Shown here piece by piece: positions 1 through 13,100 of a stretch of DNA of 64,000 bases (position 1 is the stretch's first letter; the number at the start of each line of letters is the position of its first letter). A model generated the notes under the pieces. That model was given only the letters and a program-made list of their open reading frames with translations, was not told the DNA's origin and made no database searches. The stretch is from Trichobilharzia szidati (lineage: Eukaryota; Platyhelminthes; Trematoda; Strigeidida; Schistosomatidae): positions 90,092,020 to 90,156,019 of the forward strand of contig OX235272.1 of the NCBI GenBank assembly GCA_944472155.2, given 5' to 3'. Both the position numbers and the translations under genes were made by a program.

Positions 1-220
1 TCGAGTGTAACCCCAATCGGAAACGATGGGTTGTTCGGAGACAGTCCAAGGTTGATATGGAGGAGATCAAGTGAGGAGGAGATGACGGCTTCTGGACGAT
101 CATGGTGGTGGCTATAAAGAGTTTTTCAGGGAAGAAAATAAAGTCGGGATGTATTGTTGAAGTCTTATATTTCACTCGGAACCTAAGGGGACAATATTAA
201 TAAGAGAGCTCATGAGCTGT
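1..220 (+). mobile_element. RTE-like LINE 3' tail, fragment
   Basis: Decayed version of the C-terminal end seen intact at 5,350-5,550 (WRRS...C-T-x-E-A-L-C-S-T-R-N-P). Ends in an ATT/AAT-rich tail. Cut by the left edge of the window. Confidence 0.65.
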
Positions 221-224
221 TGGA

Positions 225-415
225 TTTCCTTACAATAGCTGAATGGCCACCGAGCTCACCTTGTATGCTAAATGTTGTGGATCCGATCCCTGCTGGGGTC
301 ATGGGTACATACTGATGAAGAGTCGCTCAACTAGGATGAAACAACTATCTCGTACTCCCTAGTCTTCGGAGGTTCTCTAACCGAAGTCAATTCATGATCG
401 AAATTGACAATAATA
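225..415 (+). mobile_element. tRNA-derived SINE, decayed
   Basis: Matches the family body: tRNA-like part, then ctgatgaagagtc, gaaac and the gttctctaac block. Box B is mutated. Confidence 0.6.
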
Positions 416-1540
416 AGCTTAGGATATTATAAAACAGCTTTTATATTTACTGCCGAAAAAAGAAATTGAATTATTCAATTGTAGCAAGCAAACAAATGCC
501 AAACGACAGAATAAAAACATTTAGGCAAAAAACAGAAAATAACATGTACATACCTTATTTCTGTAGGTAATTAACTGAAGGGTAGTCACAAGGATTAACA
601 AATAATGGTTCTCATCTTGTTTTTTTTTCAGGTTCTATTCTCATTAACCTAATTATTATTTCATTTAATCTAATTAAAGACACCTCATTTATTGTTAAGC
701 TACTTACTCAATTGTAGATAAACAAATTGAAGAATTATAATAATATTAATGATAATAAGGAGAAATTACTTTTCCTTACTTAATTCATTCAGATAAACAA
801 AGCAACATTGGACATTATTCTCTTACAATTAGATTTTCTTTATCATTATTATTATTATCATAGAGAAACAGTTAAACAGTCAATTTGAAAATCAACAAAT
901 TGAACTTGACTCTTTCCTTCTCTCTTTTGTAATACAGATTAATCAACTTAAAAGATTTATTTATTTATTTATTTTATTACTTGTTTTTATGTTGAGCAAA
1001 CAAAAAAATAAAACAAAATGCTTAATAATATCTGCTAACATTGAGCATTGAACCGACTTCTGTTCAATTTTGTATTTTCGCGCTCTAATTTCTAACTTAC
1101 TTAAGTTTTTTCTAGTTTTTTTTATTTCTTAATTTATGCTTTTATTATGACGACTGATTAGAGGACATAGATAACATCATGATAAACTGTATTTATCCTA
1201 TTTTTAATATGTAGAAGCTTTCTGGTAATTATAACAAATGTTTGTGCGTTATTAGCCTATTGGGATTAAAGACGATCACATATTTCTTGTTCGTCCTCTT
1301 CTGTAGTTGTCGACATTGTGCATCAATAAAGGAAAATCTAAGAGCTTCTCAGCTAGTTTTCACAAAGTTATGAGCTCACTGTCACTTTGCCTCTCTCAGT
1401 AGGAGATTTAATATAATACAGATTTCACTGTTTGTCTAAGTATTGTCACCGTTCAAAAACAGAAAATCATAATGAATGCCTTGTTAAAAATAATAGTTAA
1501 TTTTTTTCTTTGAGTTAATGTGTAGGGATTTGACACCTTT
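416..1540. other. AT-rich sequence, no gene seen
   Basis: Very AT-rich with homopolymers and an atttatttattt stretch near 957-978. No exon, RNA gene or recognisable repeat found. Confidence 0.5.
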
Positions 1541-1544
1541 CCGA

Positions 1545-1925
1545 AATTGATCACGGATTAATGTTAGCCAGAGAACCAATAAAAGCCAGCAGGGAGTACT
1601 GGATAGCTGTCCTACTCAAATAGTTCCGGAGTCTTCAGTAGTGACTTAGATTTGTGTTAGAAGAAATACTCACCAATGACACTGGCTAGTTGTCAAGCTA
1701 AAATCATGAGTTGATAGAAGTTGGAATTTATAGATCACTAGATAGGGATCCCAGTGGCTGAATGATTAACGAGTTTGCCTTGTAAATGGAAGGTCTTGGG
1801 TTCAGACCTCAATGGAAGCGTACTGATAAGGAGCCCTAAATCAGAGTGAAACAACTTTCCAGTACTCCCTAGTTTTAAATAGTTCTCTAACTAGTATCAA
1901 TCCTTGATCAAACTAGAGATAATGG
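1545..1925 (+). mobile_element. SINE pair (short minus fragment, then plus copy)
   Basis: A fragment on the minus strand at about 1,545-1,635 is followed by a plus copy (1,660-1,925) with ccagtggctgaatg, the tRNA-like middle and the ctgataaggagccc...gaaac core, strongly decayed. Confidence 0.6.
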
Positions 1926-2014
1926 TATGTTGGTTATTAAGGAATTATTCTTAATATTTCATAATTCACTCAGACTACACACAAGTCATCCTAGAAATTT
2001 AATTATCCCACTGA

Positions 2015-2240
2015 GTGAAATCACATTTCAGGTAGTGTCCCAAGTGGAACCTGAATGGGAAACGATGAGTTGGGTGTTGATCCAACAGTGACATTCAGGA
2101 CAACATGTAAGGACAAAACGAAAGTCAACGGTCAATTGGAGTGCCAGTTGAAAAAGACTTCAGGAAACAGGATAATATGGAGATGTGCTACTAAAGCCCT
2201 ATGTTCCACTTGGAATCCAAGGGAATAATAACAAAAATAA
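2015..2240 (+). mobile_element. RTE-like LINE 3' tail, fragment
   Basis: Similar to the end of the 4.5-5.5 kb element (ATGTTCCACTTGGAATCC then AAT-rich tail), with frameshifts. Confidence 0.65.
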
Positions 2241-2589
2241 ATAATGATATTCTCAAATATTTCTCTTCTGAAGTAGTAGCAAAAAATCTACAAAGCTAGA
2301 GAAAAGTAGTAATGGTTTGAGTTTATTCAAGTATTATTTTCTAACAGCAACTTTGGTAGCCAAGCTTCATTAGAAAAAAACAAAACAAAAACGTAAGCTT
2401 CTTATTTAAGTAGCTTGTAGGATAGTTTTATGAATTCTGTTTTGAAATCAACTGCTATTGAATTGTAGGTGAATATTCAGATGGTGAGTTTGTGTGACTT
2501 TGATTTCTGTCAATGTAGGTTTTGATAAGAACTGGTATCACTCATACCACCGTTGGGAAATAGATGTCATTACCGATCTGCATATTATT

Positions 2590-3490
2590 ATTATCATTAT
2601 TCGCTCAGATTCCGAGTGGAGTATAGGGCTACAACAGCGCACCTCGATTTCATCCTGTTCTCTGAAGTCATTTTCCGTTGGCAGCAAGATTGACAGTAGG
2701 TTTTCATTTCCCCGTCACACGATTTCCTCCTTATCAATCGTAGACGTACACCCAAATCGTCGCTTCGCATTTGGGTTCCATTTGAAGGGCTGGCCGGTGA
2801 GTAGTGTCACTCATTGTCCAATGTCCCCGGCATATTCATTGGGCGACAGAATCTTGAAAATTTCGTTTTTTGCAAGAGTTTCTTGTTGCAGATTCTTTCT
2901 GGCAGGCCATCTGATGTTCATTGTGAAACCAGCGAAAGAAACTGTCGATAAAACTATGCAGTAGCCTGTTCAAAATGCTTTCCGTGACACGCTTAGAATG
3001 TCTCTGAAACATATAGAAACCATAACTGACTTGATATTAGTGTTAAAAATCAGAATCGCGTCCTTTATACTGAGTACAGAAGATTTCCAGATTGATTCCA
3101 GACTGATGAACGTTTGTTGTTTGGCGTTCCAATCCCTACTGCCATTTAACATTTTCGTCTAATCTGCATGTAGTTTGAACGATTCTGCTGCCAAGACAAG
3201 TGAAAAAGTGACCTCGTTCAAATTTCTCTTATTGATAGGGATTGATGCTTGCTGTTGTTGATTGGTTATCTTCATCGCCTCTGTCTTCCCTGTGTTTACT
3301 CTTCACTGAATGTCTCTCATCACCACTTATTGGTTTTCCTCTGTGGATCCTCGATTTTATGTGACATTAGAGATAAATCGAATACGAAGTCCGAGTCTTC
3401 TATAACATGCTTGTCAGCCAATCGTAATCCTGTCTTCTCGCTCACCATGATCCAATCCACTACAATTAGGCAAATCATCAGTGATAGTAA
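2590..3490 (-). mobile_element. RTE-like LINE fragment (reverse)
   Basis: Read on the minus strand it gives pieces such as TFISLESIWKSS...LIFNTN, parallel to TFINLKPIWKSS...DFQYK of the 5-kb copy, then the Trp/Arg-rich C terminus. The (ATT)n at about 2,585 is the element's 3' tail. 5'-truncated and frameshifted. Confidence 0.75.
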
Positions 3491-3700
3491 GCAGTTGTAT
3501 TTCGAGGATAATCATTTATTTATTGATCAATCTCAGATTGATTAATAATCATACTGTTACTGTTTGTTACAGTAATAGACAGTTTTGCCATGACTTTATT
3601 TTACAAGTTCATATTTGCCTGTATTTACTTGTAATAGTAGTCGTCAGACTGTTTATTTACATGATCCTTATTTAATCATCTCTTTTTACATACCTTTTAG

Positions 3701-4109
3701 AAATACTCATCAGCATCAAATTCAAATGGTATAAACAAGCCAATTAATTCAGCAGTACTCTCCTCGGCATCAACAGCAACTCTGTCTTCGTCTCACTCTT
3801 CCTTAGCATCAATATCAAACAATATCAAATCGACTTGTTTAAAAGCATGTTATACAGCTCAAAAAGTCTACAGTCGATCAGATCAACTACAGAACAGTCC
3901 CGGCAATGCATACTGTCCTAAGCTAGACACTTGGCCTGAATCATGTCAATATACTTGTCAAAATGACTCAGACTGTTTACCCTATGGATATACAAAGTGT
4001 TGTCAAACAACAAAGTGTTTTAAAATCTCTCAGCATAAAAGATTAATAAATCATACAAAAAATGTTACAAAATTTAGTGTATGCAGTCAAGGTGTTTATA
4101 ATCCTAAAG
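3701..4109 (+). CDS. ANOS1: Anosmin-like exon: Ser-rich stretch and WAP domain
   Basis: Acceptor ttttag before 3701, donor gtgagt at 4110. Read in phase 0 it gives 136 residues plus one base. The first ~45 residues are Ser/Ala/Asn rich. Then come ten cysteines (residues 46, 50, 72, 82, 86, 92, 100, 101, 106, 128), including the WAP signature D-C...K-C-C...C around residues 91-106. The gap between the last two cysteines is longer than in typical WAP domains and contains NHT and NVT N-glycosylation sequons. Confidence 0.8.
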
Positions 4110-7100
4110 GTGAGTGTTACCATGACACTAACTAATATTGTTGTGTATTAACAAAACATTTATGCTTTAATGACATTTTTTCTGTTATATGTGACAAGTA
4201 TGAATGTAAAATAAATTTATATTTTTTTTTAATATGCTGATTAATGAATAAGGAATATTCTTTTCGGACAAATTAGTCATCAGATTCTACATTTTTATGA
4301 CAGCAATAATTAGACACTTGTGGTTGTTAGCACTATTAGCGCTGTTTTAAATAACATTGAATCAATAGTATCGACAGGTGATTACATTTCAAAAGCATCA
4401 GTAATAGAGAGAGAGATAATACGCATTAATATAACACTAAACAGACTGAATATCAGATAAATGAAGGGAAGTAACACAGAATTTAGGGATTTATAGGTTC
4501 GACACCTCAAGCTCATTCAACAGCTGTACGTCAGCGGCACATGTCAAGTGATCCACAACGGAAAACTCAGCGAAGCGTTTAGAGTAAACACAGGAGTCAG
4601 AAAAGGGTGCTTATTATCACCAATCATATTCCAAATTGTGGTGGACTGGATTATGCGTCCGACAGTGGGAAACGAGAAGACAGGGATATCGTAGATCGAT
4701 GTGAAGAACCTAGAAGACCTGGATTTCGCGTGTGGATGATTTACGTCTGATGTCACGCAAAATCGAAGACTTACAAGCGAAAACCGACAAACTGGTTGAA
4801 GAAGCAGCCAGAGAAGACAGGACTCCAGGTGAACATAGACAAGATGGAGGTTATGAAAATAACCAACCAACAACAACAACAACAACAGCAGCAACATCCA
4901 GCGACAATCACCATCAACGAGAGGGATTTGAAGGAGGTTACTTCATTCACTTATCTAGGTAGGGAGCATTGTCTCAACTACAGGCAAGTGGACTCGACGA
5001 GGATGTCAAATCGAGAAACACATTCATCAACCTGAAACCAATCTGGAAATCTTCGTCACTCAGCCTGCATCAACAACAAAATTCGGATTTTCAATACAAA
5101 CGTCAAGTCAGTCAGTTCTTCTATACGGATCAGAAACTTGGCGGGTCACAAAAAATATTTCCAACAGCCTGTTGCAGACCTTTATCAACAGCTGTCTTCG
5201 TTCTATACTCAAGATCAGATGGCCAGCCGGAAAGAATCACAAACAAGAAACTATGGGAACAAACAAAACAAGAACCAATCGCTCAACAAATATGCAGGAG
5301 AAAGTGGAGATGGATTGGACACTCTCTGAGGAGGCCTTTGGGTGACATCGCGCGTCAGGCCCTCGAGTGGGACCTGAAAGGGAAGCGGCGAGTGAGACGT
5401 CCAGGGGTGACATGGAGGAGATCCTGTGAAGAGGAGCTGAAACAGTATGGATTAACATGGATGCAGGTGAAAAGTACAGCAGAAGACAGAAACAAGTGGA
5501 GGTGTACCATTGAAGCCCTATGTTCCACTAGGAACCCAAGGGAACAATAATAATAATATAGGTTTGACAGATGGCCAGGGTAGCAAAAATGGCTGGACTT
5601 GTTTCTTTTGAACACAGAGCGCCGACTGATTTAAGCGAATTGCGGTGGCCTCTGCTATTTGGAGTGTTATGTATCCATAGGCTTTTGGTAGTTTATTTTA
5701 TACCCAGCAGATGATACAGTGAGGTTCTTAAGTGTTGGCTCCAGTAGCCTTTCTGGCAGGTGTTCCCTAGCACGAAAAATTAAGATACAGTGACAGGTGT
5801 CTAGTGTAGGTATTCCATCTTTCAATTTGGGAATCACAACGGGGGTGCATGGAAAATATAAGCTGCAGCTCACTGGCGATAAACGTTCTTTGAATCGATT
5901 TTCTCAACTTGTCGGTTATTATTATTTCATTCGATATATCACCTTAGAATTGTAGTTGTATTTACCAAGGCTTCTTATTAACAGGCGCAGAAGAATTCTT
6001 TTCTACTTTCTTGGCCATGTGTCTCGTGATGAACTTTTTCAGGGTAGCTGTTTTCAATCAGTGTCTTGTATACAACGTTAAGTTCATCTTCTATCTTATT
6101 TTCTGAACAAATAGCTAAGGGTACTTACCAGATATTTTTATACAAGTGAGGAACAGAGCTGTGAAAATGTGTATAATGACCGGTCCAAGTACTTTTCTTA
6201 TGCAAATTCCTTCTTATACTACCGTCTGATCTTCTTGTCAGTAGGACGTCTAGAAAGGCAATCTTACTTTAGGATTCTGCCTCACAAATGAATCTGATAT
6301 CTGAATGTACTTCATTCAATTGAGGCATCATTGCGTTCTTATCCAAATTGTTTTCACAAAGTAAGAATTTATTATCTATTTGCCGGCAATAAAATGAGAA
6401 TTTTCTGATAAGCTTGTTCAAGGAACCATTTTCTAATTTTACTGGCATTAGTCGCAGCGCTAAAAGATACTATGTACTGGCCTTCTTAAAATCTTTTTGT
6501 AAATAGTCACTGTAACGTGGAAGTTAGTGCTTAAGAAATCTTTAACTCCTGTACCAAGGAGGATTATACATATATGTACAATATTCCAGAATAATCGTCG
6601 TTGACATTATTGATATTTTCAAGTAATATCGATTTCTTAAGATACATGGAATTACAGTTCAGAAGGGATGCATAATTTATAATAAGCCTGAAAAATATAG
6701 TACTATAAATAGAATATCAGATAAAATTAAGAGAATTTATGCAGTAAATTAATGTTAGTCAAAACCTTGATGGCCAAATTAAGGAAAGAATCTGGACTAA
6801 CTTTTTTCGGATACATAATTTGGGTTTCTTAATGTGGATTCTGACTGCTTCAGAAATATGTAACAGATGAAATCTTGAGGTAAACCTGAAATTAGTCGGT
6901 ATACGGATGAAAATCTTGAAAGCCTTGTTAGCATCAATTGTGTGTTCTGTATGCACGAGATTAGGTAGGAGAAAGATGTGGATAGACCTTTTTTTTCCTT
7001 CACTTAACCACACAGGATGGTGTTAGGAAATCTGAGGATAAATATGTCTTACTGTACGCCTTATGTATCAGAGTAGATAGCTCCGGCTATGTGGACCAAA

Positions 7101-10100
7101 CACTTTATTCGACTGTGTTTATATTTCAAGGGTACGAAGCTCAAAAACTGGTGAAATAGCTTACTTATATGCCCGACCTCAATAAGCCGATGACATACTC
7201 ATCCTTGGTATTATTTCGGTTGCCTAATCATAGCTCCAGAACACGTTGAGATGAATGCATTAAATGTTTGGTATTAGATAGTTGAAAGCGACAACAAGAG
7301 GCCTTCGACCTAGGTTTCGTGCTCCCTGGCACTCATCGGTTGGCAAGGCGTATCTGCAACCTTGAGGGAACTCATGTCTGTCTTCAGATTCGAACCTGCG
7401 TCACCCAGTTCTGCAGTCAGAGACGTTATCCCCGTACTATTTGGGCACGCGATTGTCCTCCTCTAGTACTATATTGGATATTTTTTTGACTGGACACTAG
7501 TCTGTAACCTGACTGATAGAATTCAGTCTGCACCAAAGTTGGGACTGGACACATTACACTAGTTACTGGCTAGTGTCCAATAAAAAAATACATTGAATTT
7601 CTTAAGAACCAGCCACTCCCATTGACATGAAGACTGAGATTTACTCAAATGTTTAGGGGCCTGACGAAAATTGACACCTAATGCTAGAATATCAAAATAA
7701 TTTTTGAATAAAGCAAGAACAACAGTTTGTGTAGAATAAGATGATACCATCATTTATTTCGTTCACTTCTCATCAGCTGAGTACAAGGAATTTTACATGA
7801 TATCACTTAGTGACAGAAAACTTCAAACTTAATAAGTAGTGCTCAGAAGATCACACAAATATGGTTTATACTCAGAAAGTTCAATGTGGTGATTTCAACT
7901 CAAATCATAGAAACAAGAGACAAGCAAAGTTACGCTATGTCAAAAGGGGGGAGAGGTTAAAGTCAGAGATTACGTGAACAAATGAAGGGGGGAGTAAAGA
8001 CATCCAGTTACAAGGGCAAGAAAAGACTGAAAACTGCTCCTTTTTGAACAATATAAATTGGGTCTCATGAGTTTGATAGAGATTGCTTCAATAAAATTGA
8101 AGAGAACTGAACCATTTTGTGATGTCCACCTCATGACCCATATTGATAACTTCTTACAATATCAGGTTTGTTCCTTAGAGACCTAGGTATTTCGTTAAAT
8201 GTTCACACAAAAGGTGTGCCTTTCTTTCTGTCCCATCAATATAAACGCTATCACGGATACATGTAAGTTTGTATACACAGTTAGAGTTAACATGCGAAGG
8301 ATATATATCAAGCTATGATTGCGTCAAACAGCATACTATCCGATAAAGGATACCAACTTAGCTGCAGGATAGGCCCTAGCTCGTGAGATTTACAATCTTT
8401 TGTTAACTATTCCTGAAATATTATCACCTTTAAAAGTAAGTTGTAAGAAAATAGGCTTCTTTTCCATTGTGATTTATCTGGCATTTGAACCGTCATATCT
8501 TCCTCAACTGTTGGTGAATTTCTAAGGGTAACTGTTGTTTTTCAACGTCTCTTCGAAGACCAGAAAGACTTCCTATAATTTCTTTGTAGAGCATATTCTC
8601 CGGGCTTTATCTTTGTTTAAATCTGAACTTTACGTGTTTAGACTTTTCAAGCGTAATTTTCTAAAAACTGTTTATTAAGTCTTGAGTTTCTTGTCAAATG
8701 AAATCAAGTAAAACTTGCTGCACGCAGCTGATGAGAAGTGAACGAAATAAATGATAGTATCACCATCTTATTCTACACAAACATTTGTTCTTGCATTGTT
8801 CAAATTCAGGCAACGTGGTTCGGGGTTCGATCCCCTGCCGACGCACACCTGATATCTATGGTCGGCCTGCAAAATTTGGGCTACCGATGTCACATGCTGA
8901 AAATTCCACACCTGTACCGAAAAATACGGTGTGGAATCAAGCTGTAATAAAAAAATTCAAAAAAAGAAAATGGCTGCATCGAATATTTTCTGCCTCATGT
9001 TTAGCACAGTAACTCTTATGGACTAAAGTGATTTACAGTTGTCATATGACGAAGAATGAATTCATAGACAGTATTTACCAACTTCCGAACTCAGCTGGTA
9101 CATCCAGAGTTTCCGCATCAGTACTTTGAAACATTCTTTCTTACTGAAAGTATCTATGAACTGCCCACCTAACTAATTTCCAGTTATTTCAGTTTTCAAG
9201 TGAACACTTTTGATAATTGTTTTTTCTTTTTGTTTCTTCTCTGAAACTATTCACAGTTACTCCACCTGTTCCTGGTAGACCAATAGTTAAACGAATCGAA
9301 ACTCCACTTCAAGTTCAATCAAATGGTCGGCTTTATTCAATAACTTCAGAGAGTTCAAGTCTTTCAAATGGACATCAGCATAATCATCAGTTGGAGTTAG
9401 ATTGGCCAAATTATTATAATCATTCAATTAGTGAAAATAATCCCGTGGTATTCCTCATTCAACTTCGTATGTATTCATCTCTTGTACAGACAATTCAATC
9501 GTCTATGGATAAACCTAACAGTATATCATTTTTCTCTATGAATAATTTTATGGAACCATTTCAGCCGAATGAATATCTGTTTAATAAATGGACTAATTTA
9601 ATTTGGGTAAGATTGCTTCTGCTTTTTTTTTTAACAGAAGTCGACATGCATACAAGATGTTAAATATTATATATTTTTCTTATTAGTTCTTGGTTTGTAG
9701 GGATTTTATTTGCCTACAGTTTCGACTACGAACTTACATCAGTTAGAGAACCACTGGAAATTCAGAGAGTACTGGACACACCTGAAAGGTGTCGAAAATT
9801 CTCTACCTTTGTCCGTAGATATTTTTTTCTGAGACGTTAGTAATTAATAGATATCTGAAAAAGGTTTGCAAGGAAGGAAAGGCACTTACTAATCGGAAGA
9901 AAGGCTGCCATGTCAAAGAAGGACGAATTGAGCCACTGCAAGAACTTGCACGGAGTCAAAATGTTCACGATGTCAAGCAAAATATTAAGTCATGTCATCC
10001 TGGAGAGGCTAAAAGGTGTACTGGGTGTGGAAATTCAACCGAAACACGCTGGATTTAGGAAAAGCAAACAACGTTCGGACCAAATTGCAACTCTATGTAT

Positions 10101-13100
10101 CGTTATCATCAAAAAAAGTATAGAATAGCAGTCAAACCTGTGCATTAACTTCCTCGTCTTCGTAAAGGACTTTGATATCGTTGACTAAGAAGCAATTTGG
10201 AAACTACTTTAACATTATGAAGTGCATTAAATCTTTATCAACTACATTCAACAGCTATATGAAAATGCCACATTTCATGTGATCCACAACAGAGCACTCA
10301 GGGAAGCCTACAGAGTGAATACAGAAGTAGGACAAGGCTCATTGCCTACTATTAACAACGATATTCCTAATCGTGGTGGAATGGATTATGCTGCAAACTG
10401 TGGGAAGACAGAAGACCGGAATACCTTGAACCTATGAGAACACTCTGGAAAATATATGCTTCACAGACGACTTATGTCTACTGTCACATAAATTCGAAGA
10501 CTTCTAGTGAATATAGAGGAGACGGAGGTGATGAAGATAAGCAACCAACAACAGCAAGCACAAATTACCATCAATGTGAGAAATTTGAAAGAGGTTACTC
10601 CTCTGATTTATCTAGGCGTCATCGTTTCAACTACAGGCAGATGACAGTCAGGATCAAAAGGTCAAGACAGGCCTTCATTAGTCTGAAGATGTGCTTCACT
10701 CAGCATAAAGAACAAGATTCGGATTTTCAGTAATAATGTCAAGTCATTTGTGGCTACTATATGGTTCAGAGACTTGCTATGTGTATCACGGAAAGTAGTT
10801 TGAACAAGCTATTGCAGAGTTTTATTGACAGCCTCTTTCGCTGGCTCCATACTGAAGATGAAATGGTCGGCCGGCGAGAAAGAATTAGCAAGGAGGAATC
10901 TCTAGGAACCGAGAAGCTACTTCTCAACAGATATTCCAAATAAAATGGAAACGGATTTGATGGACAGTGAGGAGACACTGGGCAGCCCCTCGAGTGTAAC
11001 CCAAATGGAGAACGATAAGTTTGGTGTATGTCCAAGAGTGACATGAAGGAGATCATGTGAAAAGATCAAAGTTCATCGGGAATCATATGGACAGCTGAAA
11101 AGGACTGCAGAAAACTGTACAAAACGGATACTTGCTATAGAAGCCCTATATTTCACTCGAAACCCAAGTGAATAATGATTATAATAGTAATGGTAATAAC
11201 TGACAAATATCAAGTCGTAAGTATATCCATAGTCTTTCACAATTGAATAAGTCGATTACTTTACCAGCAGAATACACACCAGTTGCCTTTTTCTAAACAG
11301 CATGATAAAATGAATTAAATTATTTTACATCAAAAATTTTGTTATTCGCAGCACAGAAAATGGATGAATTTCAACATACTAAAAGTTAATTATGTTAAAA
11401 TGGTAATAATTAATTTTACAGAACTTATTTAACAACTGTGAACTTCAGTTTTGCATGTTGTGAAGGATATTCATTTGCTTAATTTAATTTATTCAAGTTA
11501 CTTATTAAATTATTTTTATTCCTTTGGGTTCCAAGTGGAATACTGGACATCAACAGCACACCTCAAATTTACTCTGTCCTCCTCAGTCCTCGTTACCTGG
11601 ATCCGCTATTATCCATTAGCTCTCATCCCCTCCTCACAGAATCTCGTCCATTTGACCCTCGGACACACACTCAACTCTCCGTTTCCTATTGGGGTTCGCA
11701 AGTAGCCTAGAGTACATCATCGAAATATTCATTTTCTGAGGTATAAATATTTCCGACCACTTCACAAAGTGAAATCAAATTTTAAAATCGTCGTATTTAG
11801 AAGAATTTAAACGGGGTGTATAAGACGGAGTGCTTTAGTTGTAGAATGATCGCCACCCACACAGGAGGTTCGTGTTCGATTCTCAACCGATACACTTCCA
11901 AACCTCACCTTGTTTACCAGTCGGTAGTTAGACTGGAAAAGAAGGAGAATTGGGCACGAGGCCTGCAACTCCAATTCTCAAAAAAAAACCACCACCGTTA
12001 CAGAAACTTCAAAGCCGGAAACCCAATGTTCCCCTGGGAATTCAAGGATTGAAAACATGCTTGGCAAGGAACAATCTTATAAAATGGGCCATCCTAAAGC
12101 ATTCAGACAGGGGAGTGTCGACGCACCAATGAACCTGAATGCATGCCTTTTGTTGGATCACAGAACCTACCACTATTATGTCGTCCCTGTGAATACAATA
12201 CCCAAAATGTTGTGAAATTTCATCGCGATATCGATTTTAAGTACTGTTTGAACAAGTGGTTGACAGCACGTCAGAATTAGGGTAAAGGTTAGGGATTGCG
12301 TTAGGGTCGGGATTAGGATTAAGGTTAAAATTTATGTTAGGATTGGGATTAAATAGGGGATTAGGACAACGGTGTTTTATCTGTATTTTTCTTGTAAATA
12401 GATAAATGCAGTCATTGTTCATATGGACGAAACCAATTCGATAGATAATAAACCTGAGAACTGATACCCTTCATTGTAACTGGGATGCACTTTTAAGTCA
12501 CGTCAGTGGAAACTGCCACGTTTAATGTGTTTCATTATTATTATGTATATTTTTCTTGTAAGTAAATGGCTTTCTGTGTAACATACGCGGCTTTCTGTCA
12601 CTGGTCATTTCGTAATCATTGGTGCACTCTCACTCTGTGGTCACCATCCTTTATGTTTGCCCATAAAAGGTAACTTCCTAACCTTAATGAGATAATAAAC
12701 ACAATTGTTGGTGGAGACCGGTTTTCTCAGATGAATTGAGACTGAGAAATGGTTTTTATTATTTTGATTACTGTGATCGAATTTGTTGAAGTGTTTCATC
12801 ATTAATTCCACTTTATTTGCTCACTTTCCCTACAGACAACAAAACTTGGAGCTGTCCTCTCCGATTTGAATCCAGGCACATGGTATCAGTTTCGTTTGTT
12901 AGCTGTTTCAAGTGAAGGTTTTGGAGGTTGGGGTGAGCCTAGTGAACCTATTCGTACACAAGTCCAGCTAATTCCACCATCTAGACCTCGAAATCTTACT
13001 GAAATACGCTCAAGAATATTTGACAATCATGTTGATAGTACAATTTATTGGGATGCTCCAGAAGAAAGTTTGTTTCCTTTGAAAAAGTACCAGGTAAGGC

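Noticed and set aside
2494..2964. 156-codon open frame on the plus strand
   Set aside because: It is antisense to the RTE-like LINE readable on the minus strand.
4860..4900. (CAA)n tract as a polyglutamine gene
   Set aside because: It lies inside the RTE C-terminal coding remnant (MEVMKITNQQQ), so it is element sequence.
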